Source: Candidatus Bipolaricaulota bacterium
GTDB taxonomy: Bacteria > Bipolaricaulota > Bipolaricaulia > Bipolaricaulales > Bipolaricaulaceae
Reading direction: 5' to 3'
Assembly (NCBI GenBank): GCA_021163465.1
Contig: JAGGWU010000069.1
Location: 1 to 17,512, forward strand
Length of the DNA stretch: 17,512 nucleotides
Shown piece after piece: positions 1 through 6,549 of the stretch (its first letter is position 1; each line of letters begins with the position of its first letter). The notes beneath the pieces are model-generated. The model was not told the origin of the DNA. It saw only the letters and a program-made list of their open reading frames with translations, and made no database searches. The translations under genes and the position numbers were made by a program.

Positions 1-2
1 GG

Positions 3-311
3 AAGGGGTACCAGGGGAGGGTGGAACGGTCACACCGGACCGATGACGAGGAGTTCTACATCCCGTGTTTGGGCGAGGTGACCACCGCTGAGGAGTTCCT
101 GGCGCTGGCACAGAAGTGGCAGTGGTATTACAACGTGGAGCGTCCCCATTTCGGGGCGGGGATGGAGGGGAGGACGCCGATGGAGAGGCTGCGGGAGCTG
201 GGATTGGATCTTCCAGATGAGTTCGCGGCGTTCCCTGTGGTACTCTTGGACGAGGTGGCGGTGATCTGGGCCTCTAAGGGGGTCACGATGTGTTGGCCTA
301 TTACAGGCTGA
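3..311 (+). CDS. IS transposase, C-terminal fragment (rve/DDE integrase core, IS481- or IS3-like), truncated by the window edge
   Basis: The frame is open from the first complete codon at position 3, so the gene begins left of the window. The visible part opens with K-G-Y-Q-G-R-V-E-R-S-H-R-T, followed by EEFY. This is the usual surroundings of the third catalytic residue (E) of DDE integrase-type transposases (GxVERxHRT). The following YYNVERPHFGAGMEGRTPMERL corresponds to the RPH...TPxE region that ends the rve domain in IS481/IS3-type enzymes. A GTG at 21 could be called as a start, but that would begin inside the catalytic motif, so a partial gene is the better reading. The first two acidic residues lie outside the window, so whether the element is active cannot be judged. 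The family-level call is firm; the exact IS family is not. Confidence 0.85.
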   Translation, partial: KGYQGRVERSHRTDDEEFYIPCLGEVTTAEEFLALAQKWQWYYNVERPHFGAGMEGRTPMERLRELGLDLPDEFAAFPVVLLDEVAVIWASKGVTMCWPITG

Positions 312-389
312 TAAAGCACAAGCCCCAAAGCTATCTCCCAGAGGGGGACGCGGTGCTTTCCCATAATCCCCTTGGCCTTGAGGAGGTGC

Positions 390-420
390 CCCCAGCTTCC
401 TGAAACTCAGCTGGGGTTTT
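390..420 (+). terminator. Probable rho-independent terminator after the transposase
   Basis: CCCCAGC (390-396) pairs with GCTGGGG (410-416) across a 13-nt loop and is followed directly by TTTT (417-420). It sits 79 nt after the transposase stop. The 7-bp stem is GC-rich but the loop is long and the T run short, so this is a moderate call. It could also be part of the insertion element's end. Confidence 0.5.
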
Positions 421-558
421 CCTCTCATCGTCCTTCACCACAGGAAGTTTGCCCAAAAAGGAGAACCCCGTTTTTTAACAGGGCCCTGCTGTCGGCCCGT
501 TTCATCCCCGCGGCTTGTGGTCAAAATGCGGCTATATTTGCGCGCCCAGGGGGTTGGG

Positions 559-1197
559 ATGGTCGCCGTCCTCAGGTGCATGGAATGCGGAAATAAGTAC
601 CCGCTGGAGGAAACACGGTTCCGCTGCGACTGCGGGGGGCTCCTGGACGTATCCCATGATCTGGGTTCCCTCAGGCTCTCGCGGGGACTCTTCGATGGTC
701 GGTCATGTGAGTGCGGGCCGGAGCCGTGGCGGCGCAGCGGGGTCTGGCGGTTCCGGGAGTTGGTGTTACCGGTGGACGAGGACCTGATCGTCTCCCGCCC
801 CGAGGGCGGTACGCCCCTCTACCGCTCGCCCGCGCTCGCCCGTTGGGTGGGGCTCGCGTGGTTCGCGGTCAAGCACGAGGGCGAGAACCCCACCGGGTCG
901 TTCAAGGACCGGGGGATGACGGTGGGGGTCACGTGGGCCAAGGCCATGGGGGCAAAGGCGGTGGCCTGTGCTTCCACGGGGAACACCGCCGCCTCCATGG
1001 CCGCCTACGGGGCCCTGACCCCGGAGGCGGAGGGGGACTTCGACGCCGCCGCGCCTGGCCCGGGATACCTTGGGGGAAGCCTTCGATCCGGAACGCTTTT
1101 CCTTGAGCTCTTGGAACGTGTTTCCCTGCCCCCCGGCCTCCGCTCCCTGCTGGAGGAGATCCGCGCCGGGAGACGGTCCTGGAGGAAGAGATCGTGA
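559..1197 (+). pseudogene. thrC: Threonine synthase remnant (N-terminal part only)
   Basis: Threonine synthase is a PLP enzyme converting O-phosphohomoserine to threonine. From the ATG at 559, residues 7-25 carry the zinc-ribbon-like C-x2-C...C-x-C seen at the start of one ThrC branch (CMECGNKYP, CDCGG). Residues 105-118 read KHEGENPTGSFKDR, with K116 in the position of the Schiff-base lysine, then ACASTGNTAAS (136-146), the phosphate-binding stretch. Recognisable similarity ends near residue 151 (about position 1011). The remaining 60 residues do not look like the rest of the PLP fold and the frame stops at 1197. Intact ThrC is about 350-400 residues, so roughly half is missing. Another frame at about 1161-1257 reads smoothly with acidic residues but was not recognised. 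An upstream in-frame ATG at 517 is possible but adds residues unlike the family. The large deletion beside an IS fragment argues for a dead gene. Confidence 0.75.
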
Positions 1198-1284
1198 TCA
1201 CGGAGGAGGTGTGGGAGTTCGCGGGAGAGGGGGGCGTTGCTCTTCGGTCTCACCGATAAGCCCGACGAGGCCTCCCTCCCCCCC

Positions 1285-1303
1285 GCGGGCCACGGCGGCC
1301 CGC
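1285..1303. repeat. GC-rich palindromic (REP-like) intergenic element
   Basis: GCGGGCC (1285-1291) and GGCCCGC (1297-1303) form a perfect 7-bp inverted repeat around ACGGC. On the minus strand the element is preceded by TGTAGGGGCG, a context typical of short interspersed palindromes in several GC-rich thermophile genomes (recalled, not searched). It lies between the thrC remnant and the 3' end of the minus-strand GH130 gene and could act as a transcript end for the latter, though no T run follows. Confidence 0.4.
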
Positions 1304-1350
1304 CCCTACACCGGGCGGTGATGAAGATCCTGGGGGGCGGTGAGCCCCGC

Positions 1351-2454
1351 TCAGATCCGGCGCAGAACACGGAAGGCCTCGGATAGCTCGGTCACGAAGA
1401 CCCCGATCCCGTAATCCGAGATCCCGCCGATCCAGACGAGGAGGTCCTTGTAGACCACGAGGCCGTTGCCGAAGATGGTGAGCGACCGGTCCCCGTACTC
1501 CTCGGGGAGGCCCCGCGGGGCGAGGACGTAGTCGGATACTGCGCGGAGGTTCCCGCCCCCGTCCACCAACGCCAGCCCGTTGCGGTAGGAGAGGTCCTCC
1601 CGCAGCACCCCGTGCCATCCCACGAGGTATTCGTCCTCCCCCACCCGCACGGTGTTAGTGGACCACCCGATCTTGTACTCCCACGCCTCGGGGGAGAGGA
1701 CCGGCCGCAGGGAATCCGCCGGGATCGTGAACTCTTCGAGGTCCGCCTCCGCCCGCCAGCACATGTCGGGGAGCTTCTCGCGGCGGAACGGCCCGCGGGA
1801 CGAGAGCCTCAGCCGTGCGGACCGGAAGCTGGGCCGGGTGAGGAGCGTGGCACGCCGGCCGTTCAGCTGGATCAGGGCGGAGTCCTTGTTCCCCGGGACG
1901 AGCCGCTCCTCCCCGCCGTGGACGCAGAAGTACCCCTTCCGCGTCACGTTTAAAGAGGGGTCCAGCTCCGCGTAGCCGAGGACGGCCTTGTACCGCGTCC
2001 CGGTGGGCATCTCCTCCGCGTCCTCGGGCTTCCCCACCCCCGTGTAGAGCACGCGGAAGTGACCGTCCGCGAACGTGACCCGCGGATCCTCGCAGCCCTT
2101 GACCGCCTCCCAGCGCGTCTGGGGCCAGAGGACGATGCGCGCCCGCAGCGGCCGGGCGAACTCTCCGCTCAGGAGTTCCTCGATCCCCAGGGACACCACG
2201 CCTATGCTGGAGGTATAGGAGTAGTAGTCGAACACGAGGCGGGGGAAGATGTAGACGGTCCGCCCTACCAGGACTGCCCCGGGGTTGAAGGCGGCGAGGG
2301 GCTTCCGCCGGGGGTAATTCTCCACCTCGAAGTCATCCGGTCCCAGCACCTGGCGCCGCTCGAAGATGTCCTCCGTCCGGGGCCCCCGCAGCCCGCGGAG
2401 CTCCCGCAGCGCCCGCCACGCCCGTTGCTCAAGCCTCCGTTCCAACGTGGGCAT
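1351..2454 (-). CDS. GH130-superfamily beta-mannoside phosphorylase/hydrolase-like protein (divergent, 367 aa)
   Basis: GH130 enzymes are five-bladed beta-propellers that phosphorolyse, or in some subgroups hydrolyse, beta-mannosides. The family landmarks appear in order: FNPGA (56-60), CEDPRV (121-126, with D123 in the position of the catalytic acid), NKDSALI (189-195), GWSTNT (263-268), GWHGV (279-283) followed by YRNGLALVD, and RGLPEEYGD near 314-322. There is no signal peptide, so it is cytoplasmic. Phosphorylase and hydrolase members differ in basic phosphate-binding residues that cannot be placed safely without an alignment. It is the last gene of a three-gene operon, 20 nt after the glycosyltransferase stop. 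The GGGAG tract touches the ATG, so the true start may be slightly different. It is clearly a distinct subgroup from the 312-residue GH130 two genes upstream, so they may act on different linkages or chain lengths. Confidence 0.8.
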   Translation of the reverse strand: MPTLERRLEQRAWRALRELRGLRGPRTEDIFERRQVLGPDDFEVENYPRRKPLAAFNPGAVLVGRTVYIFPRLVFDYYSYTSSIGVVSLGIEELLSGEFARPLRARIVLWPQTRWEAVKGCEDPRVTFADGHFRVLYTGVGKPEDAEEMPTGTRYKAVLGYAELDPSLNVTRKGYFCVHGGEERLVPGNKDSALIQLNGRRATLLTRPSFRSARLRLSSRGPFRREKLPDMCWRAEADLEEFTIPADSLRPVLSPEAWEYKIGWSTNTVRVGEDEYLVGWHGVLREDLSYRNGLALVDGGGNLRAVSDYVLAPRGLPEEYGDRSLTIFGNGLVVYKDLLVWIGGISDYGIGVFVTELSEAFRVLRRI

Positions 2455-2474
2455 CTCCCGCCCCGGGGATCCGA

Positions 2475-4757
2475 CTACGCCCTTTCGGCCACGGTCCGCC
2501 GCCTGAGGGTCCGCTTCATCAGGAGGAGGGAGGTCAACCAGCTTATCGTGGATTCCGCCCCTTGGTTTCGGTTCACCCCCGTGGGCTGAAGGCCGTCGTA
2601 GCAGCCCCCCGTAGTGAAATCATACAGCGGGACCCCCAGGTCGTTCCGTCCCAGGAACCAAGCGAACGCCCGCTCCATCTCCCGCCACCAGAAGGGGTCC
2701 CCGGTGATCAGCGCGGCCTCGCGACACGCGTCCACCAGGGCGGCGGCGTCCAGGGGCTGTTGGTCGAACCGGGCCCTCTCCCCGCCCCGGGGGTACCAGC
2801 CCTGGTTCCCTACAAGGCTAAGGTGATCGCCGTGGGGATCGGTCTGCACCTCGATGAGCCACCGGAGGGCCTCGAGGCCCCTTTCCACGTATTCCCGACG
2901 CTCCAGGGCCCTGCCCGCGACGATCAGGGCCTGGGGGAGCCGGGCGTTGTCGTAGGTGAGGACTTCCTCGGGCCAAGGCCAGTCCGGCTTGGCGCCGGCG
3001 ACGAACGCATGGTGGAGCTTCCCCGCGAGATCCTGCAGGGCCCCCTTGACCTCGGTGTCCCCGGGGAACTTCTCGAGGTAATAGGCGCCGCCGAGCACAG
3101 CGAAGGCCAACGCCCTGACCGCGGACAGCCTCTCCCAGGTGGGGAGGGCCTTCCGGAACAACTCGATGCTGAGGGCCAGGAGGTCCTCGGGGAGTTTGCT
3201 GGCCACGGCGTGCCCCAAGGCCCAGATCGCGCGCCCCTGGGCGTCCTCGGAGTCGCCCTCGGGGGAGAAGGTGCGCTCGTAGGTGAGGAGGTTTCGGAAC
3301 CAACCGCCCTCGGTCTGGGCGTAGTGGAGGAAAGAGAAGTAGGTGTGCATGAGGTCCCAGATCTCCCTGTCGCCGTAGAGATCCCAGTGGAGGAGGGTGA
3401 CGATCAGGGCCCGGGCGTTGTCATCGGTGGTGTAGCCGAAGCGTCTGTCGGGGATAGTGTAGATGGCGTGTTGGAGGACGCCCGTCCCATCCGTGAGGCG
3501 CCGCAGGTGTGATAGGTCCACCTCGGGGAGGGTGTGGAGCTTGAACGCCCGGAACGGGCGCTTCCCCGCCCGGGCGTGGAGGACCAGCGCCCGCTCGAAC
3601 GCCTCGGCGTACTGTCCCGCCACCTCCCGCCATACCATCTGCCGCCCGAACTCGTAGGCCGCCTTGCGCATGCGATCGCGTTTGGCCTCGTCCCGCAGGA
3701 GCCCGAGCAGTGCCCGGGCCATCGCCCCCGCGTCCCGGAACGGGACGAGGATCCCCCTCCCCTCGGCGAGCATCTCCTCCGCGTACCAGGAGGGGGTGGA
3801 GACGATGGCCTTCCCCGTGGCCAGGGCGTAGGTGATCGTCCCCGATACCGCCTGTTCCCGCACGAGGTATGGGGCGAGGAAGATGTCGGCCGCCACCAGG
3901 AACTTGATGAGCTCCTCCAAGGAAACGTACCGGTTGTGGAACACCACGTTCTCCTCTATCCCCAACCGCTTGACCCGCTCCTCGAGGGAGAGCCGGTAGC
4001 TCTCGCCGTAGCGCTTTCTCACCTCGGGGTGGGTCGCGCCGACCACGAAGTAGAGGGCCTCGGGAAACTCGCGGGCCACCTCGGCCATGGCCTCGATGGC
4101 GTACTCGATCCCCTTGTTGGGGGATAAGAGGCCGAAGGTGAGGATCAGGGGGCGCCCCTCGGCCCCGAACTGATCCTTGTAGTAGGCCGGGTCCAGGAAG
4201 GGGACGTCGGGGGCCCCGTGGTAGATGATGGCGATCCTGTCGGCGGGGACATCGTAGATCTCGCGGAGCATCTCCGCGGACTTCCGCGTCTGGGCGACGA
4301 GTAGGGTGGAGCGGGCGGCGATCTCCTGGAGGACCTCCCGTTGGGAGGGGCTCGGCTCGTGGAGGACGGTGTGGAGGGTGGTCACCACCGGTTTGCGCAC
4401 GTGCTCCAGGAGCTCGATGATGTGGCTGCCGTCCTCCCCGCCGAAGATCCCGTACTCGTGCTGGAGGGAGACGACGTCGATCGGCGAGAGGTTGATGAAC
4501 TCCGCCGCGTCGAGGTAATCCTCCTCGCGGTGGTCACGGACCGCGAACCGCACTTCGGGCGGGTAGTCCAGGGGCTCCGCCCCCCGATGCATCGCGATCA
4601 CGTGGAGATAGCGCTGGGCCTCGTCCGCGAGCACGTTCCCGTAGAGTTCGTTCAGGGCGGTGAGGAGGTCCTGGGTGAAGGTGGCGATGCCGCACTGGCG
4701 CGGGGGATAGGTGCCGATGAACGCGATCCGCAAAGGCTTCAAGAAACGGGTGCGCAT
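2475..4757 (-). CDS. GT4 glycosyltransferase fused to a C-terminal alpha-helical toroid-like domain
   Basis: Residues about 10-395 form a GT-B fold of family GT4. The N-terminus has RIAFIGTYPPRQCGIATF, followed by LQHEYGIFGGEDG, TTLHT, and the donor-domain segment FGLLSPNKGIEYAIEAM. The usual E-x7-E region is modified to EQAVSGTITYALATGKAIVSTP. Residues about 400-760 are a second domain starting near RFGYTTDDNARALI and continuing with GDSEDAQGRAIWALG, LTYDNARLPQALI and FDQQPLDAAALVDA. The spaced helices and aromatic/acidic pairs suggest an (alpha/alpha)6 barrel as in many sugar-active proteins; its reaction is unknown. GT4 enzymes are retaining and usually use nucleotide sugars. Residue numbers count from a TTG at 4766, which overlaps the upstream stop (TTGA). 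I prefer the ATG three codons later; neither has a good Shine-Dalgarno, implying translational coupling. It sits between two GH130 genes. Confidence 0.8.
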   Translation of the reverse strand: MRTRFLKPLRIAFIGTYPPRQCGIATFTQDLLTALNELYGNVLADEAQRYLHVIAMHRGAEPLDYPPEVRFAVRDHREEDYLDAAEFINLSPIDVVSLQHEYGIFGGEDGSHIIELLEHVRKPVVTTLHTVLHEPSPSQREVLQEIAARSTLLVAQTRKSAEMLREIYDVPADRIAIIYHGAPDVPFLDPAYYKDQFGAEGRPLILTFGLLSPNKGIEYAIEAMAEVAREFPEALYFVVGATHPEVRKRYGESYRLSLEERVKRLGIEENVVFHNRYVSLEELIKFLVAADIFLAPYLVREQAVSGTITYALATGKAIVSTPSWYAEEMLAEGRGILVPFRDAGAMARALLGLLRDEAKRDRMRKAAYEFGRQMVWREVAGQYAEAFERALVLHARAGKRPFRAFKLHTLPEVDLSHLRRLTDGTGVLQHAIYTIPDRRFGYTTDDNARALIVTLLHWDLYGDREIWDLMHTYFSFLHYAQTEGGWFRNLLTYERTFSPEGDSEDAQGRAIWALGHAVASKLPEDLLALSIELFRKALPTWERLSAVRALAFAVLGGAYYLEKFPGDTEVKGALQDLAGKLHHAFVAGAKPDWPWPEEVLTYDNARLPQALIVAGRALERREYVERGLEALRWLIEVQTDPHGDHLSLVGNQGWYPRGGERARFDQQPLDAAALVDACREAALITGDPFWWREMERAFAWFLGRNDLGVPLYDFTTGGCYDGLQPTGVNRNQGAESTISWLTSLLLMKRTLRRRTVAERA

Positions 4758-4762
4758 GGCGC

Positions 4763-5701
4763 TCAAGGTTCGCCAAAACCCCGATCCCCCTCAACCCCAT
4801 CGTCCCACAGGAAGTGGAGAAGGTCGGAGAGCTCCGCCTCGGCGATGCACACGGTTTTGTCCGCGGCCCCGTAGTAAAGCCGCAAGGTCCCCCCAGAGAG
4901 GATGGCCCCGGTGGGGAAGGCAACCCCGGGGACGTCGCCCCGGAACTCGTAATCCTCCCGGGGGCCCAGGACCCACGAGCGCGAGCGGCGGATGACCCGC
5001 CAGGGCTCGTCCAGATCTAGGAGTGCGAGGCCCACCCGGTAAAGGCTCCCCGAGGCGGTCCGACGGACCCCGTGGTACACCAGGAGCCAACCCTCCTCGG
5101 TCTCGATGGGCGGGGGTCCGAGTCCGACCCGGTGGCAGTCCCACCAACCGGGGCGCACCGGAAGAAGCACCCGGTGCTCTCCCCAATAGCGGAGGTCCGG
5201 GGAAAACGAGATCCAGATATGGGCTTCCCCCCGAATGATGGGACGGTGGATCAGGGCGTACTTGCCCCCGAAGGTCCGCGGGAAGAGGGAGGCGTCCTTG
5301 TCTTCCGGGGGGACCAAGGCTCCATGGCGTGTGAACTCCCGGAAATCGCGGGTGGTGATGAGGGAGACCACCGGCCCCCCCACGGAGAAGGAGACATAGG
5401 TGATGGCGTATTCCTCGCGATCGGGGAGCCACACGATCCGGGGATCCTCGAGGCCCCAGCGTTCCTCGGCGTGACGGGGGTCGGGCAGAAGTGTGGGGGA
5501 GGACGCAATCTCCCAGCGAGTGTAGCCGTCGGGGCTTCTGGCCAGGGTGAGGTGTGAGAAGCCGCGGAAGTCCTCTACGCGCACCAAGAGCAGTGTCTCG
5601 CCCTTGTGTTCTACCGCCCCAGGGTTGAACACCGAGTTCGCCGGGTACGGCCAACCCTCAGGGGTGAGCACGGGGTTTCCATCGTACCTTTTGAGCAACA
5701 T
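4763..5701 (-). CDS. GH130 beta-mannoside phosphorylase-like protein (312 aa)
   Basis: Length and motif order match canonical GH130 enzymes: NPVLTP (9-14), SVFNPGAV (23-30), LLLVRVED (37-44), WGLEDPRI (82-89, D86 as likely general acid), DKDASLFP (134-141), IHRP (151-154), WWDCHRVGLG (186-195), VYHGV (208-212), YRVGLALLD (221-229) and the terminal LYYGAADKTVCIA (275-287). Such enzymes release mannose-1-phosphate from beta-mannosides or mannosylglucose; related pairs from thermophilic Firmicutes act on beta-1,2-mannooligosaccharides. The exact substrate cannot be read here. No signal peptide is present, so it acts in the cytoplasm. It is the first gene of a minus-strand operon with the GT4 fusion and a second GH130. 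The start is well placed relative to family N-termini, but the Shine-Dalgarno is weak and a candidate -10 lies only about 9 nt upstream. Confidence 0.88.
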   Translation of the reverse strand: MLLKRYDGNPVLTPEGWPYPANSVFNPGAVEHKGETLLLVRVEDFRGFSHLTLARSPDGYTRWEIASSPTLLPDPRHAEERWGLEDPRIVWLPDREEYAITYVSFSVGGPVVSLITTRDFREFTRHGALVPPEDKDASLFPRTFGGKYALIHRPIIRGEAHIWISFSPDLRYWGEHRVLLPVRPGWWDCHRVGLGPPPIETEEGWLLVYHGVRRTASGSLYRVGLALLDLDEPWRVIRRSRSWVLGPREDYEFRGDVPGVAFPTGAILSGGTLRLYYGAADKTVCIAEAELSDLLHFLWDDGVEGDRGFGEP

Positions 5702-5709
5702 GGCCCGAT

Positions 5710-5738
5710 ATCTTGCGTGCCGACGGAAAGAGGGTCAA
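5710..5738 (-). promoter_or_regulatory. Candidate promoter of the GH130/GT operon
   Basis: Read on the minus strand: TTGACC (5738-5733), a 17-bp spacer, then CAAGAT (5715-5710), about 9 nt before the ATG at 5701. The -35 is good; the -10 matches the consensus at only three positions. If real, the transcript would be nearly leaderless, in keeping with the missing Shine-Dalgarno. Confidence 0.35.
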
Positions 5739-5809
5739 CCGAGGCCTGGCCTTCCCGACCGATCCCATCACCCCGCAGTCAAGCTGGCCACAGGAGGTGT
5801 CTCATGTTC

Positions 5810-5835
5810 CCCGAGCTCGGTTATCCGAACTCGGG
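5810..5835. repeat. Near-perfect 11-bp hairpin between the oxidoreductase remnant and the GH130 operon
   Basis: CCCGAGCTCGG (5810-5820), loop TTAT, then CCGAACTCGGG (5825-5835). There is one mismatch on the plus strand, which becomes a G-U pair in a minus-strand transcript. No T run follows on either side, so it is not a classical terminator. It lies just after the remnant's stop at 5841 and could be a transcript end, a REP-like element or an operator for the operon starting at 5701. Confidence 0.45.
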
Positions 5836-5840
5836 CTCTC

Positions 5841-6267
5841 TCACAAGCTTGACCAAGCGCCCTGGATAATGTCCTTCAATCCGACCTTTTTGGAAGCTGC
5901 CACCACCGCCTGTTCCCGGGCCGCGGGCACCACCCCGTAGATCCGGTTCCGCCGCTCCACAGCGTCGCCACAGGCGAAGACCCCGGGGCATTGGATTCTA
6001 TGAAGTCATCCACCCCATCCACTTCCCTTTCGCCCATAACCGATCGGCAACGGGCACCGGTGAGGACCTCCCCCCGGGGATGAGCCGAACGATCCCTTTT
6101 TCCATTCATAAGGGTCTTCTCTCCCGCCAGCACAGAGATGAGAGCGGGCCGTGGGTAGAAGCAAGGCTCTTCCTGAAAGATGGTGATCTCGGCAGAGGGA
6201 TCCAGGGAGCGGAGTTTACGGGTGGCGGTGATCCCCCGATTCCCCCACCCACAATGAGGTACTTCAT
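5841..6267 (-). pseudogene. NAD(P)H:rubredoxin oxidoreductase-like FAD protein, degraded
   Basis: Family members are about 380-450 residues with two Rossmann motifs. Here the ATG at 6267 gives MKYLIVGGGIGG, the FAD-binding N-terminus. One base out of frame the sequence resumes as ITATRKLRSLDPSAEITIFQ and PRPALISVLAGEKTL, which directly continues this family. Shortly after comes GEVLTGARCRSVMGEREVDGV, resembling the middle domain. In a third frame the tail reads GVFACGDAVERRNRIYGVVP, the classic late FAD motif, ending at a TGA at 5843-5841. Total length is only about 140 codons, so large internal deletions and at least two frameshifts have occurred. The ATG overlaps the rubredoxin stop (ATGA), showing that the two were once a coupled operon. 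A sequencing error cannot explain the missing 250 or so residues. Confidence 0.8.
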
Positions 6268-6425
6268 CCCACCTTTTCGAACATGCTTTTGGGGGCACCG
6301 CATTTGGGGCAAACCCAGGGGTCAGGGAGACCCTCGAAGGAGGTCCCGGGCTCGATGCCTTGGGTGGGATCGCCTTTTTGGGGATCGTAAATCCAACCAC
6401 ACACGGTGCATTCCCACTTTTCCAT
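6264..6425 (-). CDS. Rubredoxin
   Basis: A 53-residue one-iron electron carrier with both Fe-binding loops: C6-T-V-C9-G and C39-P-K-C42-G. The aromatic and acidic residues usual for rubredoxins are also present (WIYDP, GDP, GIEPGTSFEGLPDPWVCP). Length and spacing are normal. A longer reading frame extends upstream, but GGGGAGG lies at the right distance before the ATG at 6425 and the family starts here. Rubredoxins pass electrons to superoxide reductase, rubrerythrin or flavodiiron proteins in anaerobes. The usual reductase partner immediately downstream is broken, so this rubredoxin must be reduced by something else if it is used. Confidence 0.93.
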   Translation of the reverse strand: MEKWECTVCGWIYDPQKGDPTQGIEPGTSFEGLPDPWVCPKCGAPKSMFEKVG

Positions 6426-6453
6426 TGTTCCTCCCCAGGTTTGAAGTGCTCCA

Positions 6454-6481
6454 ATTTTAGCCCGTGCGCAACCTTGACCAA
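6454..6481 (-). promoter_or_regulatory. Candidate promoter for rubredoxin
   Basis: On the minus strand: TTGGTC (6481-6476), a 16-bp spacer, and TAAAAT (6459-6454). The predicted start leaves a leader of about 20 nt containing the Shine-Dalgarno GGGGAGG. No equally good plus-strand promoter was found for the divergent regulator at 6550; TATATT at 6530-6535 is the best -10 there but lies only 14 nt from the ATG and lacks a clear -35. Confidence 0.45.
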
Positions 6482-6549
6482 GTTGCAGGGAGCAGCTTCT
6501 TGGGCATGGAATCATGTGGATGGTGGTGGTATATTGATTTTGAGCAGAG

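Noticed and set aside
466..483. Possible small hairpin CCCGTT/AACAGGG with a T loop upstream of the thrC remnant
   Set aside because: Short, contains a bulge and lies in a degraded region; not distinguishable from chance.
2562..3512. A 316-codon plus-strand open frame opposite the GT4 fusion gene
   Set aside because: No domain, biased composition, no ribosome site; the opposite strand encodes clear glycosyltransferase and helical-domain motifs.
3716..3735. Palindromic GTCCCG/CGGGAC resembling the operator arms
   Set aside because: It lies inside the GT4 coding sequence, only part of the motif matches, and there is no promoter nearby.
5876..6481. A single 201-codon minus-strand frame across rubredoxin and the oxidoreductase remnant
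   Set aside because: It runs out of frame through rubredoxin and only partly matches the oxidoreductase; better explained as one of three frames of a pseudogene.
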